Source: Anaerohalosphaeraceae bacterium (GTDB taxonomy: Bacteria; Planctomycetota; Phycisphaerae; Sedimentisphaerales; Anaerohalosphaeraceae). From it: 64,000 nucleotides of DNA. The stretch spans positions 1 to 64,000 of the forward strand of contig DAOSUR010000004.1 of NCBI GenBank assembly GCA_035378985.1, in the 5' to 3' direction. The notes beneath the pieces were generated by a model that was not told where the DNA came from, did no database searches, and saw only the letters and a program-made list of their open reading frames with translations. The translations under genes were made by a program, and so were the position numbers. Below are positions 51,467 through 60,179 of the stretch, piece after piece (position 1 is the first letter of the stretch; each line of letters starts with the position of its first letter).

Positions 51467-52363
51467 ATGAAGAATGTATGGGGTATTGTGTTTCTGCTGG
51501 TGATTCTGACGGTCCTTGGGTTTGTGGCGTTTACGTTCCAGGTTCGTCAGACGGAAAGTGCTCTGGTGACGTGTTTCGGCAATCCGGTGCGTTCGATTAC
51601 GGAGCCGGGTTTGTATTTTCGCTGGCCGGTTCCGATTCATCGGGTGCATCGGTTTGATTCGCGCAGCCGGCTGCTGGAGGTTCAGATGCAGGAGACGGCT
51701 ACGGCCGGCGGAGAGCCGATTATCATTGTCAGCTATCTGATTTGGCGGATTGGAGACCCGCTTCGGTTTCTGACAAGCGTACAGGATATTGCCGGAGCCG
51801 AAGAGAAGCTGCGTGTGCAGCTGCAGAATGCGGCCAATACGGTTGTGGGCAAGCATGAGTTCAGTGATTTTGTGAACACAGACCCGGCAAAGCTTCGTTT
51901 TGAAGAGATTGAGCAAGAGATTACGGCGGCCCTGCAGCAGCAGGCGGCGGCCAACTACGGGGTGGATGTGCGTCTGGCGGGCATCAAGCGTCTGATGGTT
52001 CCGGAAAAGGTGACGCAGGATGTGTTTGAACGGATGAAGGCGGACCGGAAGGTCAAAACGGATACGATTGTGGCGGCGGGCAATGCGGAAGCCGACCGGA
52101 TTCGCAGTGATGCAGAAGCCAAGCAGAAAGAGCTGCTGGCGGTGGCGGAGAGTCGAGCACAGGCGATTCGCGGAGCGGGGGATGCGGAGGCGGCCCGGTA
52201 TTATAAGGAACTGGAAGCCGATCCGGAGCTGGCGATGTTCCTTCGTGATCTGGAGTCGCTCAAGAAGATTCTCAAAGAACGGACCACGCTGGTGCTTGGG
52301 ACGGATGTGGAACCGTTCTCGCTGCTGAAAAAGCGGCCGAGTCTGGAACCCAAACAACCCTGA
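51467..52363 (+). CDS. hflC: HflC-type SPFH protein
   Basis: A 298-residue protein: one N-terminal membrane helix (6-24), SPFH domain (VRQTESALVTCFGNPVRSITEPGLYFRWP), and a charged coiled-coil with AAGNAEADRIRSDAEAKQKELLAVAESRAQAIRGAGDAEAARYY, as in HflC. In E. coli HflC and HflK regulate FtsH; no ftsH is near. It starts ten bases after the previous gene. Confidence 0.92.
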   Translation: MKNVWGIVFLLVILTVLGFVAFTFQVRQTESALVTCFGNPVRSITEPGLYFRWPVPIHRVHRFDSRSRLLEVQMQETATAGGEPIIIVSYLIWRIGDPLRFLTSVQDIAGAEEKLRVQLQNAANTVVGKHEFSDFVNTDPAKLRFEEIEQEITAALQQQAAANYGVDVRLAGIKRLMVPEKVTQDVFERMKADRKVKTDTIVAAGNAEADRIRSDAEAKQKELLAVAESRAQAIRGAGDAEAARYYKELEADPELAMFLRDLESLKKILKERTTLVLGTDVEPFSLLKKRPSLEPKQP

Positions 52364-52383
52364 CCGGAGGGCGTCAAATCGAT

Positions 52384-53640
52384 ATGAACGAACCTATACC
52401 TAACAACAGCGGACAGCAGATTCCGGCGGAGCCGGAATCGCTCCAGCCCGGGCAGAAATCACTGGCGGATGCGCTGCGGCTGAGTTTTCTGATTCTGAAA
52501 CTCATCATGGCCGCGGTTGTGATTTTGTTTTTGGCCAGCGGCTTTTTCAGTGTGGAGCCCAATGAACAGGCCCTTGTGCTGATTTTCGGCAAAGTTCAGG
52601 GGCAGGGGGAAGAACGCATCAAGCAGCCGGGATATCATTGGACGTTTCCGGAGCCCATCAGCGAAATTATTCGGATACCTGTTAAAGAGATTCGCAGTCT
52701 GCCGATCGATTCGTTCTGGTATTTTGAGACCGAGCAGGAAAAACTGGCCGGCGGAAAGAAAGCGGCTTACGGAGGGCTCAATCCCACTCAGGACGGATAT
52801 TGTTTGACCCGCAACGAGCCGATTACGCAGCTGAAGGGCTCGGATTACAACATTGTGCATTCCAAGTGGACGGTGACGTATTCCATCGGGTCTCCGGTGC
52901 GTTTTTTTGAGAATGTGTATATTCCCAATCGAAAGCCGGGCGAATCCTTTATGGAGGTGGCTGCCAGAACGGTCAATCCGCTGATTGAGAGTCTGACCTC
53001 GGATGCGGTGGTTTCCACGATGGTACGCTACAGTCTGGACGAGGCGCTGACCAGTTCAACGGGGATTTCGGAGCGGGTTCGGCGGGTTTTGCAGGATAAG
53101 CTGGATGCGATTGAGAGCGGAATTCAGGTTGATGATGTGCGGATCAATCGGACGAACTGGCCGCTTCAGGTGGATGATGCGTTTCAGGCATCCAGCCAGG
53201 CGATTAATAAGAGTGAACAGGCGATTGTGGATGCCCGCGCGTACAAGGAAAAGCTTCTGACGGATACGGCCGGCCCTCGGGCGGAGGAGCTGCTGGCCAA
53301 ACTTCGGGATGAAACACTGACGGATGACCAGATGGAGGAACTGATTCATCAGATGGGCGGACGCGTCCAGGGGATTTTGGCGGAGGCGTGGGCGTATCGG
53401 ACCCGCGTAGAACAGGATGCCAAAGCGGCGGCGGACTATCTGAAGAGTCTGCTGCCGGAATACCGCAAGCGTCCGGCCCTGGTGCTGCAGAAACTCTATC
53501 AGGATGCGGTTGAGGAAATCCTTCAGAAGGTGGATGAGACAATGTTTGTGCCGCCCTCCGGCGACAAAGGGCGGGAAATTCGTGTGATGATTAATCGGGA
53601 CCTTGCTCGGCCTAAAGAAGGACAGGCAGAAAAGAAATAG
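52384..53640 (+). CDS. hflK: HflK-type SPFH protein
   Basis: A 418-residue protein with one membrane helix (about 38-60), the SPFH domain starting GFFSVEPNEQALVLIFGKVQG, the LTSDAVVSTMVRYSLDEALTSS segment, and a coiled-coil (about 260-360) similar to HflK. The LPIDSFWYFETEQEK insertion is longer than usual. It follows hflC after 20 bases. Confidence 0.9.
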   Translation: MNEPIPNNSGQQIPAEPESLQPGQKSLADALRLSFLILKLIMAAVVILFLASGFFSVEPNEQALVLIFGKVQGQGEERIKQPGYHWTFPEPISEIIRIPVKEIRSLPIDSFWYFETEQEKLAGGKKAAYGGLNPTQDGYCLTRNEPITQLKGSDYNIVHSKWTVTYSIGSPVRFFENVYIPNRKPGESFMEVAARTVNPLIESLTSDAVVSTMVRYSLDEALTSSTGISERVRRVLQDKLDAIESGIQVDDVRINRTNWPLQVDDAFQASSQAINKSEQAIVDARAYKEKLLTDTAGPRAEELLAKLRDETLTDDQMEELIHQMGGRVQGILAEAWAYRTRVEQDAKAAADYLKSLLPEYRKRPALVLQKLYQDAVEEILQKVDETMFVPPSGDKGREIRVMINRDLARPKEGQAEKK

Positions 53641-53658
53641 TCTTTTACAGAGGTGGAC

Positions 53659-55650
53659 ATGGCACATCAGCACCTTGGAATTAAATGTCAGGAAATGGGC
53701 TGCTCTCACGAGGGGCATTCCCATACCCATGAAGGGTTGGTTGCTTCGGCAGGTCAGCAGACGCGGGTCAGTCTGGCGGTTTTGGGGACGCTTACCGGCG
53801 GCGTGCTGCTGCTGAGCGGCTCGCTGGCTCAGGTTCGCTGGCTGTACGGGCCGGGAGATTTGAGTCAATTGGTGGCCCTGATTGGGGCGGTGCTGCTGGG
53901 GCTGCCGGTGATTGTTCATGCTGTGCGGGGTCTGCTGGAAGGCCATACGCATATGGATGAGCTGGTGGCGCTGGCGATTCTGGCGGCGCTGGCCGCCGGA
54001 CAGTATTTCGAAGCGGGTGTGGTGGCCTTTATTATGCTGCTGGCGGAGCTGATGGAGACCCGGACGGCCCTGGGGGCACGGGCGGCGATTGAATCGCTGA
54101 TTAAACTGACCCCGACAACGGCTGTTCTGCTCAATCCGGACGGGACGGAGACGGAGGTAAACGTCAGTCAGCTCAAGCCCGGGAATTTGATTCGGGTCCG
54201 TCCGGGCGACAACATTCCGGCGGACGGTGTGATTCGGCAGGGGTTAAGTTCGGTCAATGAGGCCACGATTACCGGCGAATCGCTGCCGGTGGATAAGGTC
54301 ATCGGGATGCAGGTGTTTGCCGGCACGACGAACCTGACGGGTATGCTGGATATCGAGGTGACCAAGGCCGGACAGGATACCACGCTGGGCAAGGTGCAGC
54401 AGCTGATTATGGCGGCGGAAAAGACGCAGCTGCCCATTATGCGGCTGATTGACCGGTATGTGAAATGGTATCTGCCGACGATTCTGATGATCAGCGGAAT
54501 TGTTTACTTTTTCACGAAGGATTTTGAAAAGACGATTTCGATTCTGGTGATTTCCTGTCCGTGTCCGATTATTATGGCGACGCCGACGGCGATGGTGGCG
54601 GCGCTGTCGGCGGCGGCCCGTCTGGGAGTGCTGATTAAGAATGTATCGCTTCTGGAAATCGCCGGCAAGATTACGGCGGTTGTGTTCGACAAGACCGGGA
54701 CCCTGACGACAGGGCAGCTGTATGTGACCAAGCTGGAGCCGGCAGCGGATGTGGAGCCGGAGAGACTGCTGTCGCTGGCGGCGTCCGCCGAGGAAATGAG
54801 CAAACACCCGGCGGCCCGTGCGGTGCTGAATCTGGCCAGGGAGGCCAATGTGAGTTTTGTGCGGGCGACGGAGTTTCAGGAGACGCCGGGCAAAGGCGTG
54901 ACGGCCCGGGTAAACGGTTCGCTGGTGCGGGTGGGACGCGACACATTCCTGACGGAAAACGGGATTGATATTCATACGGTGGCTGACCCGGCCCTTCATG
55001 AGGAGCAGGGCTTCAGCACGCTGTATGTTTCCTGCGACAATCGGTGCATCGGTTGGATCGGGCTTCAGGACAAGACGCGTCCGGAGGCCCGGCAGGCAGT
55101 GGAGGAGCTGTTTGCGGCGAAGATTCGCCGGGTAACGATGCTGACGGGCGACCGCCGGGATGTGGCCAATCGCGTCAGTGCGGAGCTGGGCTGTACGGAT
55201 TACAAGGCCCAGTGCCTGCCGCAGGACAAGCTGGCGGTGGTGGAGTCGATTCGCAAGGAAGGTCATATTGTGGCGGTGGTCGGGGATGGAATCAATGACG
55301 CCCCGGCGCTGGCGGCGGGGGATTTGGGGATTGCGATGGGGGCGGCCGGCAGCGATGTGGCCATCAACTCGGCTTCGATTGCCCTGATGAGCGATGACCT
55401 TCGGCGTCTGCCGTTTTTGGTGCATTTGTCGCGGAAAACGCGGGCGGTCATCCACCAAAATCTGCTGTTCGGCATCATTTTTATCCTGCTGGGGATGATG
55501 GGGATTATGGTCGGCTGGGTGAAGCTGATTCTGGCGGCGTTTCTGCATTTGGTCGGGGCGCTGGTGGTTATCTTCAACAGTGCCCGTCTGGTGCGGTACG
55601 GAGAACATCTGGAGCCGCACGGACCGGCGGCGGAAAACCCCGAAGCATAA
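53659..55650 (+). CDS. Heavy-metal P-type ATPase (P1B)
   Basis: A 663-residue metal exporter. The N-terminus is histidine- and cysteine-rich (HQHLGIKCQEMGCSHEGHSHTHEG) in place of an HMA domain. The metal motif in the sixth membrane helix is CPC (SCPCPIIMATP), the actuator has TGES, the phosphorylation site is DKTGTLTTG, then the SKHPAARAV histidine-proline motif, MLTGDRRD and GDGINDAPAL. CPC P1B pumps move Cu(I), or Zn/Cd/Pb; which one is not certain. AGAGG sits before the ATG at 53659. It follows hflK by 18 bases, an uncommon neighbour for a metal pump. Confidence 0.9.
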   Translation: MAHQHLGIKCQEMGCSHEGHSHTHEGLVASAGQQTRVSLAVLGTLTGGVLLLSGSLAQVRWLYGPGDLSQLVALIGAVLLGLPVIVHAVRGLLEGHTHMDELVALAILAALAAGQYFEAGVVAFIMLLAELMETRTALGARAAIESLIKLTPTTAVLLNPDGTETEVNVSQLKPGNLIRVRPGDNIPADGVIRQGLSSVNEATITGESLPVDKVIGMQVFAGTTNLTGMLDIEVTKAGQDTTLGKVQQLIMAAEKTQLPIMRLIDRYVKWYLPTILMISGIVYFFTKDFEKTISILVISCPCPIIMATPTAMVAALSAAARLGVLIKNVSLLEIAGKITAVVFDKTGTLTTGQLYVTKLEPAADVEPERLLSLAASAEEMSKHPAARAVLNLAREANVSFVRATEFQETPGKGVTARVNGSLVRVGRDTFLTENGIDIHTVADPALHEEQGFSTLYVSCDNRCIGWIGLQDKTRPEARQAVEELFAAKIRRVTMLTGDRRDVANRVSAELGCTDYKAQCLPQDKLAVVESIRKEGHIVAVVGDGINDAPALAAGDLGIAMGAAGSDVAINSASIALMSDDLRRLPFLVHLSRKTRAVIHQNLLFGIIFILLGMMGIMVGWVKLILAAFLHLVGALVVIFNSARLVRYGEHLEPHGPAAENPEA

Positions 55651-55678
55651 ACAAAATTTTTTCAGGTGCAATGGACTC

Positions 55679-56932
55679 ATGGATTCTTCCGGTTCTTCCT
55701 ATGCGATTGAAACGATCAATCTGACGAAAATCTTTCCGGATTGGTGGGGGCGTCCGAAGGTCAAGGCCGTTGTCGATTTAAATCTGAAGGTTCGTTACAA
55801 CGAGATTTACGGTTTTCTGGGTCCCAACGGTTCGGGAAAGACCACGACCATCAAGATGCTGCTGAATCTGCTGCATCCGATGAAGGGGCACGCCTTTGTC
55901 CTGGGGGGCCGCAGCACCGACCCGGCGATTGCCGCCCGGATTGGATATCTTCCGGAGGAGTCCTATTTATACCGCTATCTGACGGCGCGGGAAACGCTGG
56001 ATTTTTACGGGCGGATATTTGGCCTGCCGGCTCCCGTTCGCAAGAGCCGGATTGACACGCTTTTGGAGATGGTAGGGCTGGCGGGGCTTGGCAGTCGGCG
56101 CATCGGGACGTATTCGAAAGGGATGATGCGGCGGATTGGGCTGGCGCAGGCCCTGATTAACGACCCGGATTTGCTGATTCTGGATGAGCCGACGTCAGGA
56201 ATGGACCCTATCGGGACCCGTCAGATTAAAGACTTGCTGCTGGAACTGGCGCGTCGGGGAAAAACGATTCTGCTTTGCAGTCATTTGCTGGCGGATGTGG
56301 AGGATGTCTGCGACCGGATTGGGATTATGTACGGGGGGAAAATGCAGGTGGAAGGGCCGGTTCGGAAACTTCTGCAGCATCGGGATGAGCTGCAGATTTT
56401 GACCGGGCCGCTGCCTCCGAAGGCCCGGGAGGAGATTGAATCCGTGGTTCGCCGTGAGGGTTCCTGGTGCAAGATTACCACTCCGGTGGACAAACTGGAG
56501 ACTTTTTTTGTCAATATCATTACGAAGGCCCAGGAAACACAGCCGACCAGCGGAGCCAAGCCCGGGACAGGGATTCAGGGCTTCCTGGCCGCTCAGCCGG
56601 TGTCACCCTCTCGGGCTGTTCTGGAACAGCTGGTTGCCAAGAAGCCCCAGCCGGTTTCGGAAAGCAGTGCCGACCGTGCGAAAACCGAACCGACGGAAGC
56701 AGCACCGCCGCCTGCCCCCAAAAAAGAGCTTCTTGAACATCTGACGGAAAAGCCGGTTGAAAAGAGTGCATCAGAGGTCCAAACGGAGAAGCCATCAGAA
56801 CCGCCTGCGGCACCTAAACCAGCGGTCCGTCAGGATATTCTGAAGAAACTTCTCGGAGGCCGAAAAGGGCCGGATGGTTCGACGGAACAGACCCGTCTTC
56901 CGGAGTCGGAGGAACGCCGGGATGCGGAATAG
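55679..56932 (+). CDS. ABC transporter ATPase with repeat-bearing C-terminal tail
   Basis: About 417 residues. Residues 1-230 are an ABC-2-type ATPase: Walker A GPNGSGKTT (48-56), signature TYSKGMMRRIGLAQAL, Walker B LLILDEPTSGMDP. A linker domain follows. From about residue 300 the tail is rich in Pro, Lys, Glu and Ala and contains three similar short helices: SRAVLEQLVAKK, KKELLEHLTEK and RQDILKKLLGG, spaced by disordered stretches. The start at 55679 replaces an in-frame start 33 codons earlier that lies inside the ATPase gene upstream. It overlaps the permease gene by 11 bases. Confidence 0.87.
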   Translation: MDSSGSSYAIETINLTKIFPDWWGRPKVKAVVDLNLKVRYNEIYGFLGPNGSGKTTTIKMLLNLLHPMKGHAFVLGGRSTDPAIAARIGYLPEESYLYRYLTARETLDFYGRIFGLPAPVRKSRIDTLLEMVGLAGLGSRRIGTYSKGMMRRIGLAQALINDPDLLILDEPTSGMDPIGTRQIKDLLLELARRGKTILLCSHLLADVEDVCDRIGIMYGGKMQVEGPVRKLLQHRDELQILTGPLPPKAREEIESVVRREGSWCKITTPVDKLETFFVNIITKAQETQPTSGAKPGTGIQGFLAAQPVSPSRAVLEQLVAKKPQPVSESSADRAKTEPTEAAPPPAPKKELLEHLTEKPVEKSASEVQTEKPSEPPAAPKPAVRQDILKKLLGGRKGPDGSTEQTRLPESEERRDAE

Positions 56933-58292
56933 CTGGGTGATTGCCAAAAACACCATTGCTCAGGCCGTTCGAATGAAGGTTGCGGCAGCCGTGATTTTGC
57001 TGCTGCTTGTGCTTCTGCCGGCTATGAGCTGGATGCTGACGGGGGACGGGACCCTTTTGGGCAGACTCCAGAGTTTCTCCAGCTACAGCATCAGTCTGGT
57101 TGGATTTCTGCTTTCGGTGCTGACGATTGCCGTATCGTGTTATTCCCTCCACACCGATTTGCGGACACGAACGATTGATTTGGTGGTTACCAAACCGATT
57201 GTCCGCTATCAGATTGTCCTGGGGAAGTTTTTGGGGGCTGCGGGGCTGAATCTGTTTTTGCTGGCGGGGTTTTCGTGCATGATTTACGGATTGACGACGG
57301 CGATTCCGCGTTTTTCGAAGGCGCCGGAAGACCAGCTTGCCAAGGCTCAGACGGAGTTCTTTACGGCTCGCCGGGTCGTGGCTCCTCAGATGTCGGAGGA
57401 GGAAATTTCCAGGCGTGTGGAGGAACGAATTGAAACGCTGCGGAAAAACCGACAGCTGCCGGAGCTGCCGATGTCGGAGATTCGGGCGACCCTTTGGGAG
57501 CAGGAACGGATTGCTCAGAAGTCCGTGGAGGTGGCGGCTGTGAAGGAATGGGATTTTCAGACGGTTTTTCCGCCGAAGGACCCCAATTCCGTGTTGTTTG
57601 TCCGGTATAAGTTTCAGGCGACTCCGGAGCCGCCGAATCAGGAGGTTTTCGGGGAATGGAGGGTGGGGGATTTTCGGCAGTTTCGGACGGGTCTGCGGGA
57701 ATATAAGACACCTGTTTACGGGGTGGAACGGTCGGAATCCGTCCGCACCCTGCATACCTTCACGGTCCCCGCGGATGCGGCGGCAGCGGATGGGGCGGTT
57801 ACCGTCGGCTTTTTCAATTCGCCGGAACGGAATTTTTCCACGGTGATTTTTGACCAAATGGAGGTGCTCTATCAGGTCGGGGGATTTGGGGTAAACTTTT
57901 TCCGCGTTGTTCTGCTGATGGCGATTCGTCTGGTTTTTCTGGCGGCACTGGGGGTTTCGCTGAGCACGTGGCTGTCGTTTCCGGTGGCGGCTTTGTTCAG
58001 TTTGATGGTGTTTTTTGCGGGTTTGATTAACGGCTTTATTCTGGAATCCATCGAAGGGCTTGGGGCAGTTTTGGGGTTGGTGTACCGATTTACGATTCGG
58101 TGGTTTCTCTATGCGATTCCGCGTTTTGACGGGCCGTACAGCCCGACGGATTATTTGGTTTCCGGAGAGGTTCTTTCCTGGGCCTTTTTGGGGAAAGCGG
58201 TTCTGATTACGCTTGCTGTGCAAATGGTGCTTCTGCTGGTGATTGGAATCTGGATTTTCTCGAGGCGGGAAATCGCCAAAATTACGGTTTAA
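56922..58292 (+). CDS. ABC-2 permease with large extracytoplasmic insert
   Basis: About 456 residues. Two transmembrane helices near the N-terminus (about 12-32 and 48-70) and the coupling segment SLHTDLRTRTIDLVVTKPIVRYQIVLGKF, then a third helix near 100-120. A soluble insert of about 200 residues (about 130-320; charged helices, then a beta-rich region) follows before four more helices. GGAGGA precedes the ATG at 56922. The ATPase and the next gene are its likely partners. Confidence 0.85.
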   Translation: MRNSWVIAKNTIAQAVRMKVAAAVILLLLVLLPAMSWMLTGDGTLLGRLQSFSSYSISLVGFLLSVLTIAVSCYSLHTDLRTRTIDLVVTKPIVRYQIVLGKFLGAAGLNLFLLAGFSCMIYGLTTAIPRFSKAPEDQLAKAQTEFFTARRVVAPQMSEEEISRRVEERIETLRKNRQLPELPMSEIRATLWEQERIAQKSVEVAAVKEWDFQTVFPPKDPNSVLFVRYKFQATPEPPNQEVFGEWRVGDFRQFRTGLREYKTPVYGVERSESVRTLHTFTVPADAAAADGAVTVGFFNSPERNFSTVIFDQMEVLYQVGGFGVNFFRVVLLMAIRLVFLAALGVSLSTWLSFPVAALFSLMVFFAGLINGFILESIEGLGAVLGLVYRFTIRWFLYAIPRFDGPYSPTDYLVSGEVLSWAFLGKAVLITLAVQMVLLLVIGIWIFSRREIAKITV

Positions 58293-58303
58293 TCGTCTTT
58301 CGA

Positions 58304-60079
58304 ATGCGCTGGAAAAACAGACTCATCATTCTGGTTTGTGTTGTTGCGGCATCCGGGCTGCTGATTGCGGCTTGGCGGATGCAGCCGAAGATTCATCAAA
58401 AGCGTTCTGAGATGGGTCTGGTGCTGAATGACCCTTTGGAGAATGCTCCGCCATCTTTGGCTTTCGCCACAGTGGCGATGGGGGCCTTCCGCGGGCTGGT
58501 TGTAGATGTGCTTTGGATTCGGGCGGACCGGCTCAAGCAGGAGGGGAAATTTTTTGACGCCAAACAGCTGGCGGAATGGATTACCATTTTGCAGCCGCGG
58601 TTTGCGAAGGTCTGGGATTTTCACGCCTGGAATATGGCCTACAACATCTCGGTCGCGATTCCCAATACGCAATGTGCTCAACGCTGGCAATGGGTTCGCA
58701 ACGGGTATGAACTGCTTCGGGACCGGGGAATTCCTCTGAATCCGCAGGATATTTCCCTGTATCGGTCTTTGGGGTGGATTTTTTGGCATAAGATAGGGGA
58801 TAATCTGGACGATTGCCATCGATATTACAAGATGCAGCTCCTGATGGAAATGCGGCCGTTATTGGGTGAGCAGACGAATGAAGAGTTTGAGCGGCTGGCG
58901 GCGGCACCGAAGAACCTTTCTGAGATTTTGGCGGATCCGGATGTAGCACCGCTGATTGAATCGCTGTCGAAGGCCGATTCACGATTTCAAAAGACAGAGA
59001 CGTTGGTGGATAATTTCCTGGCTCTGCGCCGCCAGCCGGGGCAGTTTCCTCGCGCCGCTTTTGAAGTGATTGATTCATTTCGCGATAAGCCCGGGCTTGC
59101 AAAGTTTGACACATTTGCCCGTGCATGGGTTCTGCGGAATACCTGGAAAATGGACCCGGAGCTGATGGTTCAGATTAACAGGCAGTACGGGCGGACATCC
59201 ATTGATGACCCGAACGAGCAGCTTCCGATTAACTGGGAACATCCTGCAGCGCATGCGATTTACTGGGCGGTTCTGGGGCTTCGGAAAGCCTCTCGTCCGG
59301 AACAGTACCGGATTGATGAGAAGAACACGGACCGGATTGTTTTTCACAGCCTTCAGCAGCTGTATCGGAGCGGCAATCTGATTCTTTACACAGGTCCTGA
59401 GGGGGAGACGGCGCTGTTTATTCGTCCTGACCCCAAGATGTTTACGGCCTGCGACCAGATTTGGCGGACGATTATTGAGAAATATGAGAAGCTGGAAAAG
59501 GGCAATCCGAAAGCGGTTCGGGGGGGACATAAGAACTTTCTGGAAAATGCCCTGATGTCGATGTATCAGGCGGGACACGAGCGAAGAGCCCGGCAGATTT
59601 ATCAGGAAGTCCGAAAACTTTATCCGAGAGATGATGCGGGGCAGATTCGAGAGGAGTACCTCAAGCCGTTTGAGGAGTTTGTCCAGTGGCATTTCCGTCA
59701 GGAAATGGAGGGGCTTGGCTTTGATGATGCGACGGAGGCCATTCTGTTCCGTTTGCAGGAGGCCTATTTTTACTATGCGATTCGGGAGGATGATGAGGCC
59801 TCCGCCCGGGAAAAACTGGCCCAGCAGATTTATGATTATTATATGGAAGAGTTGGGGAAAGAGGCCTCCCAGCGGCTGGGGCTTCCGCCGATGGACCTGA
59901 TTCGGTACACGGCGTTTCGGGGATTTATGGAGGATCCGGAATATCCGCCGTCTTTCAAGATGAGCTTGCTGGGTCGGATTCAGATTGAGCGTCCGGACTT
60001 GTTTGAAAAACTTCAGCAGCAGGAACAATGGTTCCTTGAACAAATCCGTCAGTACCAGCAGCCGCAAAGCACTCCCTGA
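58304..60079 (+). CDS. Membrane-anchored helical-repeat protein of unknown function
   Basis: A 591-residue protein with one N-terminal membrane helix (about 7-25). The rest is soluble and mostly helical: AFRGLVVDVLWIRADRLKQEGKFFDAKQLAEWITILQPRFAKVWDFHAWNMAYNIS looks like TPR-type pairs, and later repeats such as AGHERRARQIYQEVRKLYP and ASAREKLAQQIYDYYMEELG. I know no family name. It starts 11 bases after the permease and ends the seven-gene unit, so it likely works with the ABC exporter. The start lacks a strong Shine-Dalgarno and may be coupled. Confidence 0.7.
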   Translation: MRWKNRLIILVCVVAASGLLIAAWRMQPKIHQKRSEMGLVLNDPLENAPPSLAFATVAMGAFRGLVVDVLWIRADRLKQEGKFFDAKQLAEWITILQPRFAKVWDFHAWNMAYNISVAIPNTQCAQRWQWVRNGYELLRDRGIPLNPQDISLYRSLGWIFWHKIGDNLDDCHRYYKMQLLMEMRPLLGEQTNEEFERLAAAPKNLSEILADPDVAPLIESLSKADSRFQKTETLVDNFLALRRQPGQFPRAAFEVIDSFRDKPGLAKFDTFARAWVLRNTWKMDPELMVQINRQYGRTSIDDPNEQLPINWEHPAAHAIYWAVLGLRKASRPEQYRIDEKNTDRIVFHSLQQLYRSGNLILYTGPEGETALFIRPDPKMFTACDQIWRTIIEKYEKLEKGNPKAVRGGHKNFLENALMSMYQAGHERRARQIYQEVRKLYPRDDAGQIREEYLKPFEEFVQWHFRQEMEGLGFDDATEAILFRLQEAYFYYAIREDDEASAREKLAQQIYDYYMEELGKEASQRLGLPPMDLIRYTAFRGFMEDPEYPPSFKMSLLGRIQIERPDLFEKLQQQEQWFLEQIRQYQQPQSTP

Positions 60080-60107
60080 TTGGAGGGGTGATTTTCCCAC
60101 ACCGCTC

Positions 60108-60136
60108 TTGCCTGAGAGAAGGTTTTGGCGTACACT
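60108..60136 (+). promoter_or_regulatory. Promoter for pcrA (and pgi)
   Basis: TTGCCT (60108-60113), 17 bases, TACACT (60131-60136), 45 bases upstream of pcrA. Confidence 0.55.
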
Positions 60137-60179
60137 GCGCATTTCGAAATGAAGAGCAGTCTGTGTTTGCGGGAAGAGA

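Noticed and set aside
51461..52357. 298-codon open frame antisense to hflC
   Set aside because: Composition is abnormally rich in Arg, His and Asn, typical of a reverse-strand shadow; hflC is complete and well supported.
56814..58223. 469-codon open frame antisense to the ABC permease
   Set aside because: Extremely rich in Arg, Asn, Gln and His without any domain; the permease on the other strand has clear membrane helices and a ribosome site.
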